64,000 bases of DNA from Clostridia bacterium (GTDB lineage: Bacteria; Bacillota; Clostridia; Oscillospirales; CAG-272). The notes under the pieces are model-generated. The model was not told the DNA's origin, did no database searches, and saw only the letters and a program-made list of their open reading frames with translations. Each line of letters opens with the position of its first letter. Position 1 is the first letter of the stretch. The DNA is taken from assembly GCA_017411805.1 (NCBI GenBank), contig JAFQPI010000050.1:1-64000 (forward strand), in the 5' to 3' direction. A program made the translations under genes and the position numbers. Positions 8,640 through 15,630 of the stretch are shown here, piece by piece.

Positions 8640-9581
8640 ATGAAAAAGACAATACGTTACGTTTCTTTGTTCGCTGTTATTCTGGTTGCTCTGCTCATCA
8701 TTCCCCTCTTTGCTTCCTGCTCGGCGGGATCGGAAAATTACGCGAGTGATATGGATGCCGCCCCCGAAAAGGGCGAGGCGTCGGGCGGAGTATCATATGC
8801 GCCAGACGGTGTTAAAGTCGATGGCGAAGCCGAGTCAACCGCTCGCAAGATCATCCGCACCTATACGATATACGGCGAGACAATGGAATACGATTCCACC
8901 CTCGAGACCATCTATGCTTCGATTTCTGAATACGGTGGCTATATCAGCGAGTCAAAGGTCACGGGAGTCAGCTACAACAGCAGTTCAAAGTACAGCCGAG
9001 AGGCTTATCTCGTTATCAAGATCCCCGCAGAGAAGCTTGACGGCTTCATTTCGCAGATGGGCGATCTTCTCAACGTCACTTCGAGCGAATCCTCACAGGA
9101 TGATGTAAGCGAGACATATTACAGTATTGAGGCAAGGATGAAGACGCTTGAGACCGAGCGCGAAAGTCTGCTTGCTATGATGGAGTCGCTCAATACCACA
9201 AAGGATTATGATTTCTGGCTCTCTCTGCGCAATCAAATATCGGATATTGAGCAGCAGATCGCCGAGTATCAAGCAGTACTCAAATCCTATGACAATAAGG
9301 TTACCTACTCGACCGTCAATCTTACCGTCAGAGACGTGGTTGAATACACACCCGTTGAGGAAGAGGATCCGAGCTTCCTTGACCGACTCAGCAAGGCATT
9401 TGTCGAAAGCTGGACGGCATTCGGCGAGGGCTGTATGAATTTCGCAGTCTTCTTCGTATATGCCTTCCCGACTCTCCTTGTTTTCCCGGGCATCCCCGCG
9501 GCAATAGTTCTTATCGTTTTGAGCGTCAGAAAGAAAAAGAAGAAAAAGCAGGATGAAAATGACGGAAATGCAAAATGCTAA
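8640..9581 (+). CDS. DUF4349 domain lipoprotein
   Basis: A 313-residue protein with a lipoprotein signal peptide (hydrophobic residues 8-26, lipobox LFASC, lipidated Cys27). The DUF4349 region covers about 70-235 and contains a long helical, probably coiled-coil part (about 155-210). A C-terminal transmembrane segment (about 266-292) ends in a Lys-rich tail. It should sit on the outer face of the membrane with both ends anchored. The function of DUF4349 is unknown. The last five residues and the stop codon are encoded by a repeat arm (9567-9584), so the native C-terminus may have been altered. AAGGAG precedes the ATG. Confidence 0.88.
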   Translation: MKKTIRYVSLFAVILVALLIIPLFASCSAGSENYASDMDAAPEKGEASGGVSYAPDGVKVDGEAESTARKIIRTYTIYGETMEYDSTLETIYASISEYGGYISESKVTGVSYNSSSKYSREAYLVIKIPAEKLDGFISQMGDLLNVTSSESSQDDVSETYYSIEARMKTLETERESLLAMMESLNTTKDYDFWLSLRNQISDIEQQIAEYQAVLKSYDNKVTYSTVNLTVRDVVEYTPVEEEDPSFLDRLSKAFVESWTAFGEGCMNFAVFFVYAFPTLLVFPGIPAAIVLIVLSVRKKKKKKQDENDGNAKC

Positions 9582-9623
9582 ATGTTAAATGTAGAATTAA
9601 TTACTAATAATTCATAATAAACA

Positions 9624-9655
9624 GGACTGAACCCTTGCTGGATTCAGTCCTTTAT
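9624..9655. terminator. Bidirectional terminator between DUF4349 and LamG genes
   Basis: A perfect 8-bp stem GGACTGAA/TTCAGTCC (9624-9631 with 9643-9650) with an 11-base loop. A short T-run follows on the plus side and a T-containing tail on the minus side. Confidence 0.75.
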
Positions 9656-9665
9656 TATGTAAAGA

Positions 9666-10661
9666 TTAGTCTTTCTTCTTGGTGATAAGAGCTGTTCCGA
9701 GAATAGCGAAGATCGCAACGGAGCCTGCAACGAATCCGCCGCATCCCTTCTTTTCTTCTGCCTTATCGGTGGTGGGAGCCTTGGCGGTCTCGGGAGCTTT
9801 GGTGGTTTCGGGAGCCTTGGTGGTTTCGGGAGCCTTGGTAGTTTCGGGAGCCTTGGTGGTCTCGGGAGCCTTGGTGGTTTCGGGAGCCTTGGTAGTCTCG
9901 GGAGCTTCGGTGGTCTCGGGAGCCAATCTGCCGATGTTGTACTTAACAGCGTCAGCCTCCGCGTTCAGAGCAACCTCATAATCAGCCAGTTCACGATCGT
10001 AGAAACGAATGCTGTGAATGTCGCCTGCCCAGTAACGCTTCATATCCATGTGGCCAAGAGCGAGGGTGTCGGCTTCCATTGCCTTGCCGTTCTGTGGCAT
10101 TTCGCCCATCAGCTGGCCGTCAACATAGATGCGAACCATACCACCAAGAGTATAAGTAACGGTAACGGTAGACTGGTTCATCAGGTTGTTGCCGTCAGGG
10201 ATAACAACACGCTCAGCCTTTGCATCATTACCCTTGAACTCGAGGCTGTCGTTGTTGGTACGACGGAAGATCGAGAAGTGGTCGTTGTCGGAGAAGATGA
10301 AAGTGTCGTAGTTAGTGCCGAAGAGCTCGATATGACCGAGGGTGATCTCAACAGTCCAAGCAGTTCCGTTAACAACCTCAAGTGCCTTGTCCGGGAAGTA
10401 GAAGTAAGCACCGTCAACATGGAGAGCGTTGTCGGTCCACTTGATGTAATCATCGATTTCAATGGTGAAGTCGTAATTGTTGCCGGATACGTCCTTCCAG
10501 ACTGTAGTTTTATTATCCTGGCCATTACCGGTGTTGTTTGAGCCGTCATAGTGGATAACGAGACCGCCGGTGACGACAGTAGGAACGGAAGCGTTCATGG
10601 GAAGTGCGAAGATTGCTGCGATAGTCAGCAAAGAGAGTATGATAGCGAGAATTCTTTTCAT
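9666..10661 (-). CDS. LamG-domain surface protein with ETTKAP repeats
   Basis: A 331-residue exported protein. The signal peptide spans residues 1-24, then a concanavalin-like LamG jelly-roll domain at about 30-235 (HYDGSNNTGNG, AWTVEITLGHIELFG, VRIYVDGQLMGEMPQNG). Eight APETTK-like hexapeptides follow (about 245-295), then KKGCGGF, a single hydrophobic segment and a KKKD tail. No LPXTG motif is seen. The family binds carbohydrate or acts as an adhesive surface module. The ATG at 10661 is preferred over a GTG at 10673 because the AAAGGTGG ribosome binding site overlaps that GTG. It has its own promoter and is enclosed by repeat arms. Confidence 0.85.
   Translation of the reverse strand: MKRILAIILSLLTIAAIFALPMNASVPTVVTGGLVIHYDGSNNTGNGQDNKTTVWKDVSGNNYDFTIEIDDYIKWTDNALHVDGAYFYFPDKALEVVNGTAWTVEITLGHIELFGTNYDTFIFSDNDHFSIFRRTNNDSLEFKGNDAKAERVVIPDGNNLMNQSTVTVTYTLGGMVRIYVDGQLMGEMPQNGKAMEADTLALGHMDMKRYWAGDIHSIRFYDRELADYEVALNAEADAVKYNIGRLAPETTEAPETTKAPETTKAPETTKAPETTKAPETTKAPETTKAPETAKAPTTDKAEEKKGCGGFVAGSVAIFAILGTALITKKKD
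9775..9924 (-). repeat. 18-bp coding tandem repeat (APETTK units)
   Basis: Just over eight 18-bp units, each encoding Ala-Pro-Glu-Thr-Thr-Lys or a close variant. Units differ only by silent or single changes, so copy number could change by slippage without breaking the frame. Confidence 0.9.
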
Positions 10662-10693
10662 GCTTTTTACCACCTTTCTAAAAATACAATGTT

Positions 10694-10722
10694 ATTTTAC
10701 CATAATTCTGAGCCTTTGTAAA
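10694..10722 (-). promoter_or_regulatory. Promoter of the LamG gene
   Basis: Minus strand: TTTACA (10717-10722), 17 bp, TAAAAT (10694-10699) with TGG before the -10 box. Confidence 0.65.
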
Positions 10723-10791
10723 GATAAAATATTTATTTTTTGGCGTTTTGCAGAAGAAATACGAAAAAATGTTCAAATTTGCATTTTGCAT

Positions 10792-11781
10792 TTAAATAAT
10801 ATCACACCCAACCGGCGTATTGATGATCCTGGCGAAATCCTCGGCCGTCTTCGACTGCGGGAGTGCCCACATGACCTTTGCGAGTACCGCCTCCGTGGTC
10901 ATACTGTAAGCCTCGGGGAGCTCGTATTTCTGCTTGATTCGGAGTCCGACCTGATAGATAGACATGTCGCTGCCCTCGTGCGGAACCTGCGTGGTGATGA
11001 CGATGCGTACTCCCTTCTCAATAAGCAGCTCGATCTTGTCGGCAAACTCGTCGTTTTCGTAGTAGGGAAGACCGCCTACGCCAAAGCTTTCGATAATTAC
11101 CGCGTGTGCGCGCTCTGCAACGTAATCGAAGATATCAGAGCTCATACCCGGTGTAAGCTTGATGAGCATTACGTTCGTGTCGATCTTGTTATAAAACTTA
11201 ACGGGCTCGGAATAACGCTCCTTGATATAATAGCGCATCTCGCCCGCGCGGACGAATCCGATCTCGGGGTAGTCAACGCTTGAAAACGCGTTCGCGCTTC
11301 TCGTTCTGTTCTTTCTCGCTCTCGCAGCTGAGATGACCTTGCCGCCGAAGACAACGTGAATACCGCAGGCGTCCTTGTCGGATGCGTAAATAAACGCATC
11401 GCGCAGATTCTCGCGCGCGTCGGTGTCGCGGTTTTCGATAGGCGTCTGCGCACCCGTCAGAACGATCGGCTTCTGGCTGTTCTGAATGAGAAAATGGAGC
11501 ATTCCCGCCGCATACGCCATCGTATCCGTGCCGTGAGTGACAACGAATCCATCGTAATTATGATATTCCTCACGGATCTTCATAGCGAGCTTCAGCCAAT
11601 ACTCGGGGCGCATATTCGTGCTGTCGAGATTGAAGAGCGCGGTCACGCTGATGTCGCAGACCGTGCCGACCTCGGGGATGTGCTCGAGCAGACGCTCGCC
11701 CGAAACGGTGGGTACAAGTCCGTCCGCGCCCGCCGCAGATGCGATGGTTCCGCCCGTTGTGATCAGAAGTATATGTTTCAT
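10792..11781 (-). CDS. ansA: Type I L-asparaginase
   Basis: A 329-residue cytosolic amidohydrolase converting asparagine to aspartate and ammonia. Both active-site signatures are present: TGGTIAS with nucleophile Thr12, and VTHGTDTMAY with Thr85/Asp86. NLDSTNM supplies the substrate-contact Ser54. There is no signal peptide, which fits the cytosolic type I enzyme. AAAGGAT precedes the ATG. The stop codon lies inside a repeat arm (10778-10793) and no separate terminator is visible downstream. Divergent to it is the CpsB-like gene. Confidence 0.93.
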   Translation of the reverse strand: MKHILLITTGGTIASAAGADGLVPTVSGERLLEHIPEVGTVCDISVTALFNLDSTNMRPEYWLKLAMKIREEYHNYDGFVVTHGTDTMAYAAGMLHFLIQNSQKPIVLTGAQTPIENRDTDARENLRDAFIYASDKDACGIHVVFGGKVISAARARKNRTRSANAFSSVDYPEIGFVRAGEMRYYIKERYSEPVKFYNKIDTNVMLIKLTPGMSSDIFDYVAERAHAVIIESFGVGGLPYYENDEFADKIELLIEKGVRIVITTQVPHEGSDMSIYQVGLRIKQKYELPEAYSMTTEAVLAKVMWALPQSKTAEDFARIINTPVGCDII

Positions 11782-11810
11782 TTTATTATCCTTTGTTATT
11801 TGATAGTATA

Positions 11811-11839
11811 ATTATACCACGCTTTTGCTCTCCTTACAA
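11811..11839 (-). promoter_or_regulatory. Promoter of ansA
   Basis: Minus strand: TTGTAA (11834-11839), 17 bp, TATAAT (11811-11816) with TGG before the -10 box. Confidence 0.75.
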
Positions 11840-11858
11840 GTATTTTACAGAAAAAGAC

Positions 11859-11887
11859 TTGACAAAATCGCAAAAATAGAGCATAAT
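11859..11887 (+). promoter_or_regulatory. Promoter of the CpsB-like gene
   Basis: TTGACA (11859-11864), 17 bp, CATAAT (11882-11887). The expected transcription start near 11894 falls next to an in-frame ATG at 11896, which argues for the later start at 11926. Confidence 0.75.
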
Positions 11888-11925
11888 TATATTATATGAT
11901 TTTTTTGAAAGTGAGGGCGGAGAAG

Positions 11926-12624
11926 ATGTTGATCGACCTTGGCGCAAATCTTTTACCCGGCTTTGTTGCCGGATCGAAAAATATCGAGGAATCTGTCGAA
12001 AGAATGCGCACGCTCTATTCCGCGGGTATTGCCGCCGCGGTGCTTACACCTCGCTATTATCCTGCAAAAATGAGCGTTGAAGAATTCGTTGACCTGCGAA
12101 GCCGCGTGCTTGCCAATTTCAGCGAGAATATGCCGAAGCGTTCACCAATATTGTACCTCGGTAGCGAGGTCTACATAGACGAGAGGCTGAAATATATTTC
12201 GACTTTGGGCAAGCTTGCTGTTATGGGCACTCGAACGATAATTGCCGATATGCCCGACGGAGTATGGGAAACAGCCCTTCTCGATACCCTTGACGCGATC
12301 AGAATGGCGGATTACGACCTATTGATAACGCATATCGACAGATATCCCGAGCAGTACGCAAAGGATCTGTTTAAGCTTGGCCACAAAGCTCTGCTTGACG
12401 TTTCGGCGTTTTCGGGGATGGCAAATCTGATGCGGCGCAAACAATTTCTCTATTGGATCGACGAGGGAAACGTTGTCGGTCTTGCCGGCAATTTTATCTC
12501 CGAAGAAAAACGCGCGCATGAAAAAATTATGAAGATCCATGAGATCTTAGGCGATGAACGCTCATCGCGTCTCGCGGAATCAAGCGCGAGATATCTTTCG
12601 GGCGCGATCCAATTCGCAAAATAG
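11926..12624 (+). CDS. CpsB/YwqE-like PHP-fold protein lacking most metal ligands
   Basis: A 232-residue protein that lines up along its whole length with the CpsB/YwqE family of PHP-fold tyrosine phosphatases, which regulate capsule tyrosine kinases. Retained: LLPG, Glu81 in LGSEVYI and His136 in ITHIDRY. Lost: the usual His-x-His of the DIHCH motif is Gly6/Asn8, the TPHH histidine is Arg43, and the SDAH pair is Asn189/Ile191. Metal-dependent catalysis is therefore unlikely, and a binding or regulatory role is inferred. Start 11926 is chosen because GAGGG lies 8 bases upstream; the ATG at 11896 would be leaderless. No capsule kinase gene is nearby. Confidence 0.75.
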   Translation: MLIDLGANLLPGFVAGSKNIEESVERMRTLYSAGIAAAVLTPRYYPAKMSVEEFVDLRSRVLANFSENMPKRSPILYLGSEVYIDERLKYISTLGKLAVMGTRTIIADMPDGVWETALLDTLDAIRMADYDLLITHIDRYPEQYAKDLFKLGHKALLDVSAFSGMANLMRRKQFLYWIDEGNVVGLAGNFISEEKRAHEKIMKIHEILGDERSSRLAESSARYLSGAIQFAK

Positions 12625-12637
12625 TATAGCTTAAGAT

Positions 12638-12661
12638 CGGTTTCGCTTGATAAACCGTTTT
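12638..12661 (+). terminator. Short terminator after the CpsB-like gene
   Basis: A 6-bp stem CGGTTT/AAACCG (12638-12643 with 12652-12657) followed by four T. It is a short stem, so moderate efficiency is expected. Confidence 0.55.
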
Positions 12662-12703
12662 AACAAAAAATAATAAAGAATAATTGCTTTTTATCCAACC
12701 TTT

Positions 12704-12731
12704 TTGATGCTTTGTGACACTATATTATATT
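12704..12731 (+). promoter_or_regulatory. Probable promoter of the MoxR operon
   Basis: TTGATG (12704-12709), 16 bp, TATATT (12726-12731), 22 bases before the MoxR start. An overlapping TATATT at 12721 makes the exact -10 uncertain. Confidence 0.5.
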
Positions 12732-12752
12732 AGGATAAATTGAGGAGGAAAA

Positions 12753-13718
12753 ATGACAAATATCGAATTGATCACAAGTGTGTATAATCGAATCAAGGAG
12801 AACGTCGGTAAAGTTATCGTCGGTAAGAACGATACGGTAGATATGATCTGCGTTGCGCTGCTTGCAGGCGGTCACGTTCTTCTCGAGGACGTTCCCGGTA
12901 CGGGTAAGACTATGCTCATCAAATCGCTTGCCGCATCCATCGGCTGCGATTTCAAGCGCATACAGTTCACCCCCGACCTGCTTCCCTCCGACATCACGGG
13001 TATCAACTTTTTCAATATGAAGTCCTCGGAATTTGAATTCGTTCCCGGACCTGTATTTACAAACGTCCTTCTCGCCGACGAGATCAACCGAGCGACGCCG
13101 AAGACGCAGTCGGGACTTCTCGAGTGTATGGAGGAGCGTCAGGCGACCATCGACGGTAAGACCTATAAGCTTGCCGATCCATTTATGGTCATCGCAACTC
13201 AGAACCCGGTTGAGACTCTCGGTACCTTCCCGCTTCCCGAGGCTCAGCTCGACCGATTCCTCATGAAGGGAAGAATGGAATATCCTTCGCACGAGGAAAA
13301 CTTGGGCATTCTCGCCCGCTTCGATAAGACTAGCCCTCTTGACAGTCTTGAAGCTGTCGTAAGTGAGGAGGAACTCTGCGAGGCTATACGCGCACTTCCC
13401 GAGGTTTATATCTGCCCCGAACTTATGGAGTATATTTCTTACATAGTTGAGGCGACAAGGTCATATCCCCACGTCGTGCTCGGCGTCAGCCCTCGAGGCG
13501 CACTTGCGCTTATGAAGGCGGCAAAGGGATATGCCGCGATAGCGGGACGCTCTTACGTACTTCCCGATGATATTCAGCGCGCTGCTCATCCCGTTCTCGA
13601 GCATCGTATCATGCTTGAATCCGCGGCAAGGATCAGAAAGAACGCAGTCAGCGAGATCGTTGATAATATTATCAAATCCACCCGTGTTCCCACCGAAGCT
13701 GTATTTGCAAATCTCTGA
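12753..13718 (+). CDS. MoxR-family AAA+ ATPase
   Basis: A 321-residue AAA+ ATPase of the MoxR class. Walker A is VPGTGKTM near residues 48-55, Walker B is LLADEINRA near 109-117, and sensor-type segments follow (QNPVE near 151, LPEAQLDRF near 163). The C-terminal lid is at about 225-320. MoxR proteins act as chaperone-like ATPases that mature or activate partner proteins encoded next to them. Here the partners are the DUF58 and DUF4129-like genes, coupled by overlapping codons. GAGGAGG lies before the ATG. Confidence 0.95.
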   Translation: MTNIELITSVYNRIKENVGKVIVGKNDTVDMICVALLAGGHVLLEDVPGTGKTMLIKSLAASIGCDFKRIQFTPDLLPSDITGINFFNMKSSEFEFVPGPVFTNVLLADEINRATPKTQSGLLECMEERQATIDGKTYKLADPFMVIATQNPVETLGTFPLPEAQLDRFLMKGRMEYPSHEENLGILARFDKTSPLDSLEAVVSEEELCEAIRALPEVYICPELMEYISYIVEATRSYPHVVLGVSPRGALALMKAAKGYAAIAGRSYVLPDDIQRAAHPVLEHRIMLESAARIRKNAVSEIVDNIIKSTRVPTEAVFANL

Positions 13719-14908
13719 TGGCTTTTATTGATTCTTTATCAAAATTTGCCCAGAAGGTGATCGAGGGGATCGCACTCTTTCTCATTTCCCCTGTCTTTCC
13801 CTACGTTTTCTGGACGATCATCGGTTTGGTTTCCCTTTGGATCCTTTGGCGGATCTATTCGCATTACCGCGAAAAGAATCTGAAAAATATTACCTATTCG
13901 CGCGAGTTTACGGAAAAGGGAGTCTATGCGGGCGATGAGGTAGAACTGATTGAAACTATCGTTAATAACGGTTTCTTTCCGCTTCTTGCCGTTGACGTTG
14001 AAGCCTACCTTTATAACGAGCTTCGACTCCAAGGATTTGAGGCTCCCAAAAAGGACGGCATGCAGTATTTTGTAAGCCGATTCAATCTGTGGCCATATAT
14101 GCGTATTCGCCGCCGTCATAAGCTTATCTGCCTCAAGCGAGGGTATTACCAGCTTCAAAGCGCGGTCGTAAGAAAAAAACTCGGCGAGGAGGTCTTTGAA
14201 TGTCCTGCCGAGATATACGTCTACCCGAGACCCTTTGAGATCGAACCGATGCTTCCCGCCGTCAGCGTGATGCAGGGTGAGGAACGCGCGCTTCGTCAGC
14301 TGTTTGCAGATCCTTTTTCGATCTCGGGCGTGCGCGACTACCGCTTCGGAGATCCCGTATCGCAGATCAATTTCAAGGCGAGCGCAAAGACCTGGCTCGG
14401 CTCACGCAGAAGTGCAACTCCGCTTATGGTCAATGACCGCGATTTTTGTGCCGCACGCCGTCTCTGCGTATTTATGGATTACCATCTCGAGCGCGATTGC
14501 GGAATCGACGGCGAAGCATACGAAAGGCTTACCGAGCTCGCGCTTTCCTATTCAGCGTACATTATCAGGCAGGCGATCTACGGCGGCTACAGCGTTGGAT
14601 TCTATTCAAACTGTAAGGAGAGGGACGGCAGCATGATGCAACGCTTTCCGATCGAGGGAGGCGAGTCTCATATGCTCGATATTTTCCGAAAGATGGCGTC
14701 TATGCGCCCCGCGGACGGTGGATCATTTCCCGCGTTGCTTGATGAATTGATAGATTTGGGCGAAAACAGCTCGGAGATATTGATATTCGTTCTTTGCAGG
14801 ACTCCGGAGACAGACGCGCGTGCATATGAGCTTGAGCGCAGAGGAAACGGCGTTCGCGTATTCTCGCTTCCCGAACTTTTCTTCAGCGAGGAGGCAGTAA
14901 ATGAATAA
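13718..14908 (+). CDS. DUF58 (vWA-fold) membrane protein
   Basis: A 396-residue protein with an N-terminal hydrophobic pair (about 15-45) and the DUF58 signature GVRDYRFGDPVSQINFKASAK near residue 205, followed by a vWA-like domain to the C-terminus. DUF58 proteins are standard partners of MoxR ATPases; their substrate is not known. The ATG overlaps the moxR stop by one base (TGATG), so translation is likely coupled. A beta-rich extracytoplasmic-like segment (about 50-170) precedes the signature. Confidence 0.92.
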   Translation: MAFIDSLSKFAQKVIEGIALFLISPVFPYVFWTIIGLVSLWILWRIYSHYREKNLKNITYSREFTEKGVYAGDEVELIETIVNNGFFPLLAVDVEAYLYNELRLQGFEAPKKDGMQYFVSRFNLWPYMRIRRRHKLICLKRGYYQLQSAVVRKKLGEEVFECPAEIYVYPRPFEIEPMLPAVSVMQGEERALRQLFADPFSISGVRDYRFGDPVSQINFKASAKTWLGSRRSATPLMVNDRDFCAARRLCVFMDYHLERDCGIDGEAYERLTELALSYSAYIIRQAIYGGYSVGFYSNCKERDGSMMQRFPIEGGESHMLDIFRKMASMRPADGGSFPALLDELIDLGENSSEILIFVLCRTPETDARAYELERRGNGVRVFSLPELFFSEEAVNE

Positions 14909-15584
14909 GATCAGATCACTTGTCACCTCGCTCCGCGAATCACGCGGATTTTCGCCGATAAGGATTATCCTTACGGTTTTATACCTTCTGTCCGTTTTTT
15001 ACGGCGCGATACTGTTTCCGCTTTCGATAGGTAATTATTTTGTTCAAACGGTCGCGCTCATTATGTTCGGCGGGGGACTATGGCTCGGTTGGAAGTCTCT
15101 TCGCAAGATGTTTGACCGAAAAATGCGCGAAAAGATCGCTTTGCTCGCAGGCAAGATTTCGAATCGTATTTCAGTCTTCTTATCAAAATGGCTCAAGATA
15201 ATTGCCAAGAAGCTCGGAATCGAGCGCAATAGGGTCCGCGGGGAGGACGAGCGTGATTTCGTCTTCAAGGAAAGAGGAGAAAGGCGCAGACGCAAAAACC
15301 GTATGAAGAATCCCCACCCTTGGAACGATGCAGATAACGCCACCCGTGTCCGCTATATCTTCACCGAGTTCATGTTCCGCAAGATCCGCGAGGGCTATCG
15401 CATTGCACCGAAATATACCCCCGCTAAAATGGAGCACGACCTCGCGCACGAGGAACTCGAGCATACCCTTTTCGACACCTATACCGAAGCTCGCTACTCG
15501 GGCGGAAGATGCGCGATTTCGGACGAAACCGTTGAGGAACTCGACGAATTGGTGGAGAAGAAAAGGAAAAAGAAAAGAAATTAA
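14901..15584 (+). CDS. Membrane protein with a short DUF4129-like C-terminus
   Basis: A 227-residue protein with two transmembrane segments (about 21-42 and 46-66), a long basic region (about 70-140) and a C-terminal part (about 150-215: RYIFTEFMFRK, KYTPAKMEHDLAH, FDTYTEARYSGG) resembling the DUF4129 domain. In many MoxR-DUF58 operons this domain is the tail of a large transglutaminase-like membrane protein. Here that larger part is absent. It overlaps the DUF58 gene by 8 bases and closes the operon. Assignment to DUF4129 is by eye and moderate. Confidence 0.7.
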   Translation: MNKIRSLVTSLRESRGFSPIRIILTVLYLLSVFYGAILFPLSIGNYFVQTVALIMFGGGLWLGWKSLRKMFDRKMREKIALLAGKISNRISVFLSKWLKIIAKKLGIERNRVRGEDERDFVFKERGERRRRKNRMKNPHPWNDADNATRVRYIFTEFMFRKIREGYRIAPKYTPAKMEHDLAHEELEHTLFDTYTEARYSGGRCAISDETVEELDELVEKKRKKKRN

Positions 15585-15587
15585 AAA

Positions 15588-15630
15588 TACGGATACCATC
15601 CCGATCGGACAGGTATCCGTATATTTTTTT
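15588..15630. terminator. Bidirectional terminator of the MoxR operon
   Basis: A 10-bp stem TACGGATACC/GGTATCCGTA (15588-15597 with 15612-15621) with T-rich tails on both sides. It serves the operon on the plus strand and the lipoprotein gene ending at 15629 on the minus strand. Confidence 0.85.

Larger units (their letters stand above)
9567..10793. mobile_element. Candidate element: inverted repeat arms around the LamG gene
   Basis: The arm AATGCAAAATGCTAAATG (9567-9584) and the arm TTTGCATTTTGCATTT (10778-10793) are related as inverted repeats. Together they enclose the LamG gene. The same two arms, identical over these 18 and 16 bases, bound a gene-free 148-bp stretch at 61196-61343. Each arm forms the end of a convergent neighbour: the stop codon of the DUF4349 gene is at 9579-9581 and that of asparaginase at 10792-10794. 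No transposase is present. Mobility is inferred; simple heptamer-rich repeats are an alternative. Confidence 0.35.

Noticed and set aside
9775..9924. CRISPR-like regular repeat
   Set aside because: The repeats are 18 bp without spacers and encode a continuous APETTK peptide in frame with a real gene.
11896..11928. Earlier start of the CpsB-like gene at 11896
   Set aside because: It would lie at the expected transcription start with no ribosome binding site, whereas 11926 has GAGGG 8 bases upstream.
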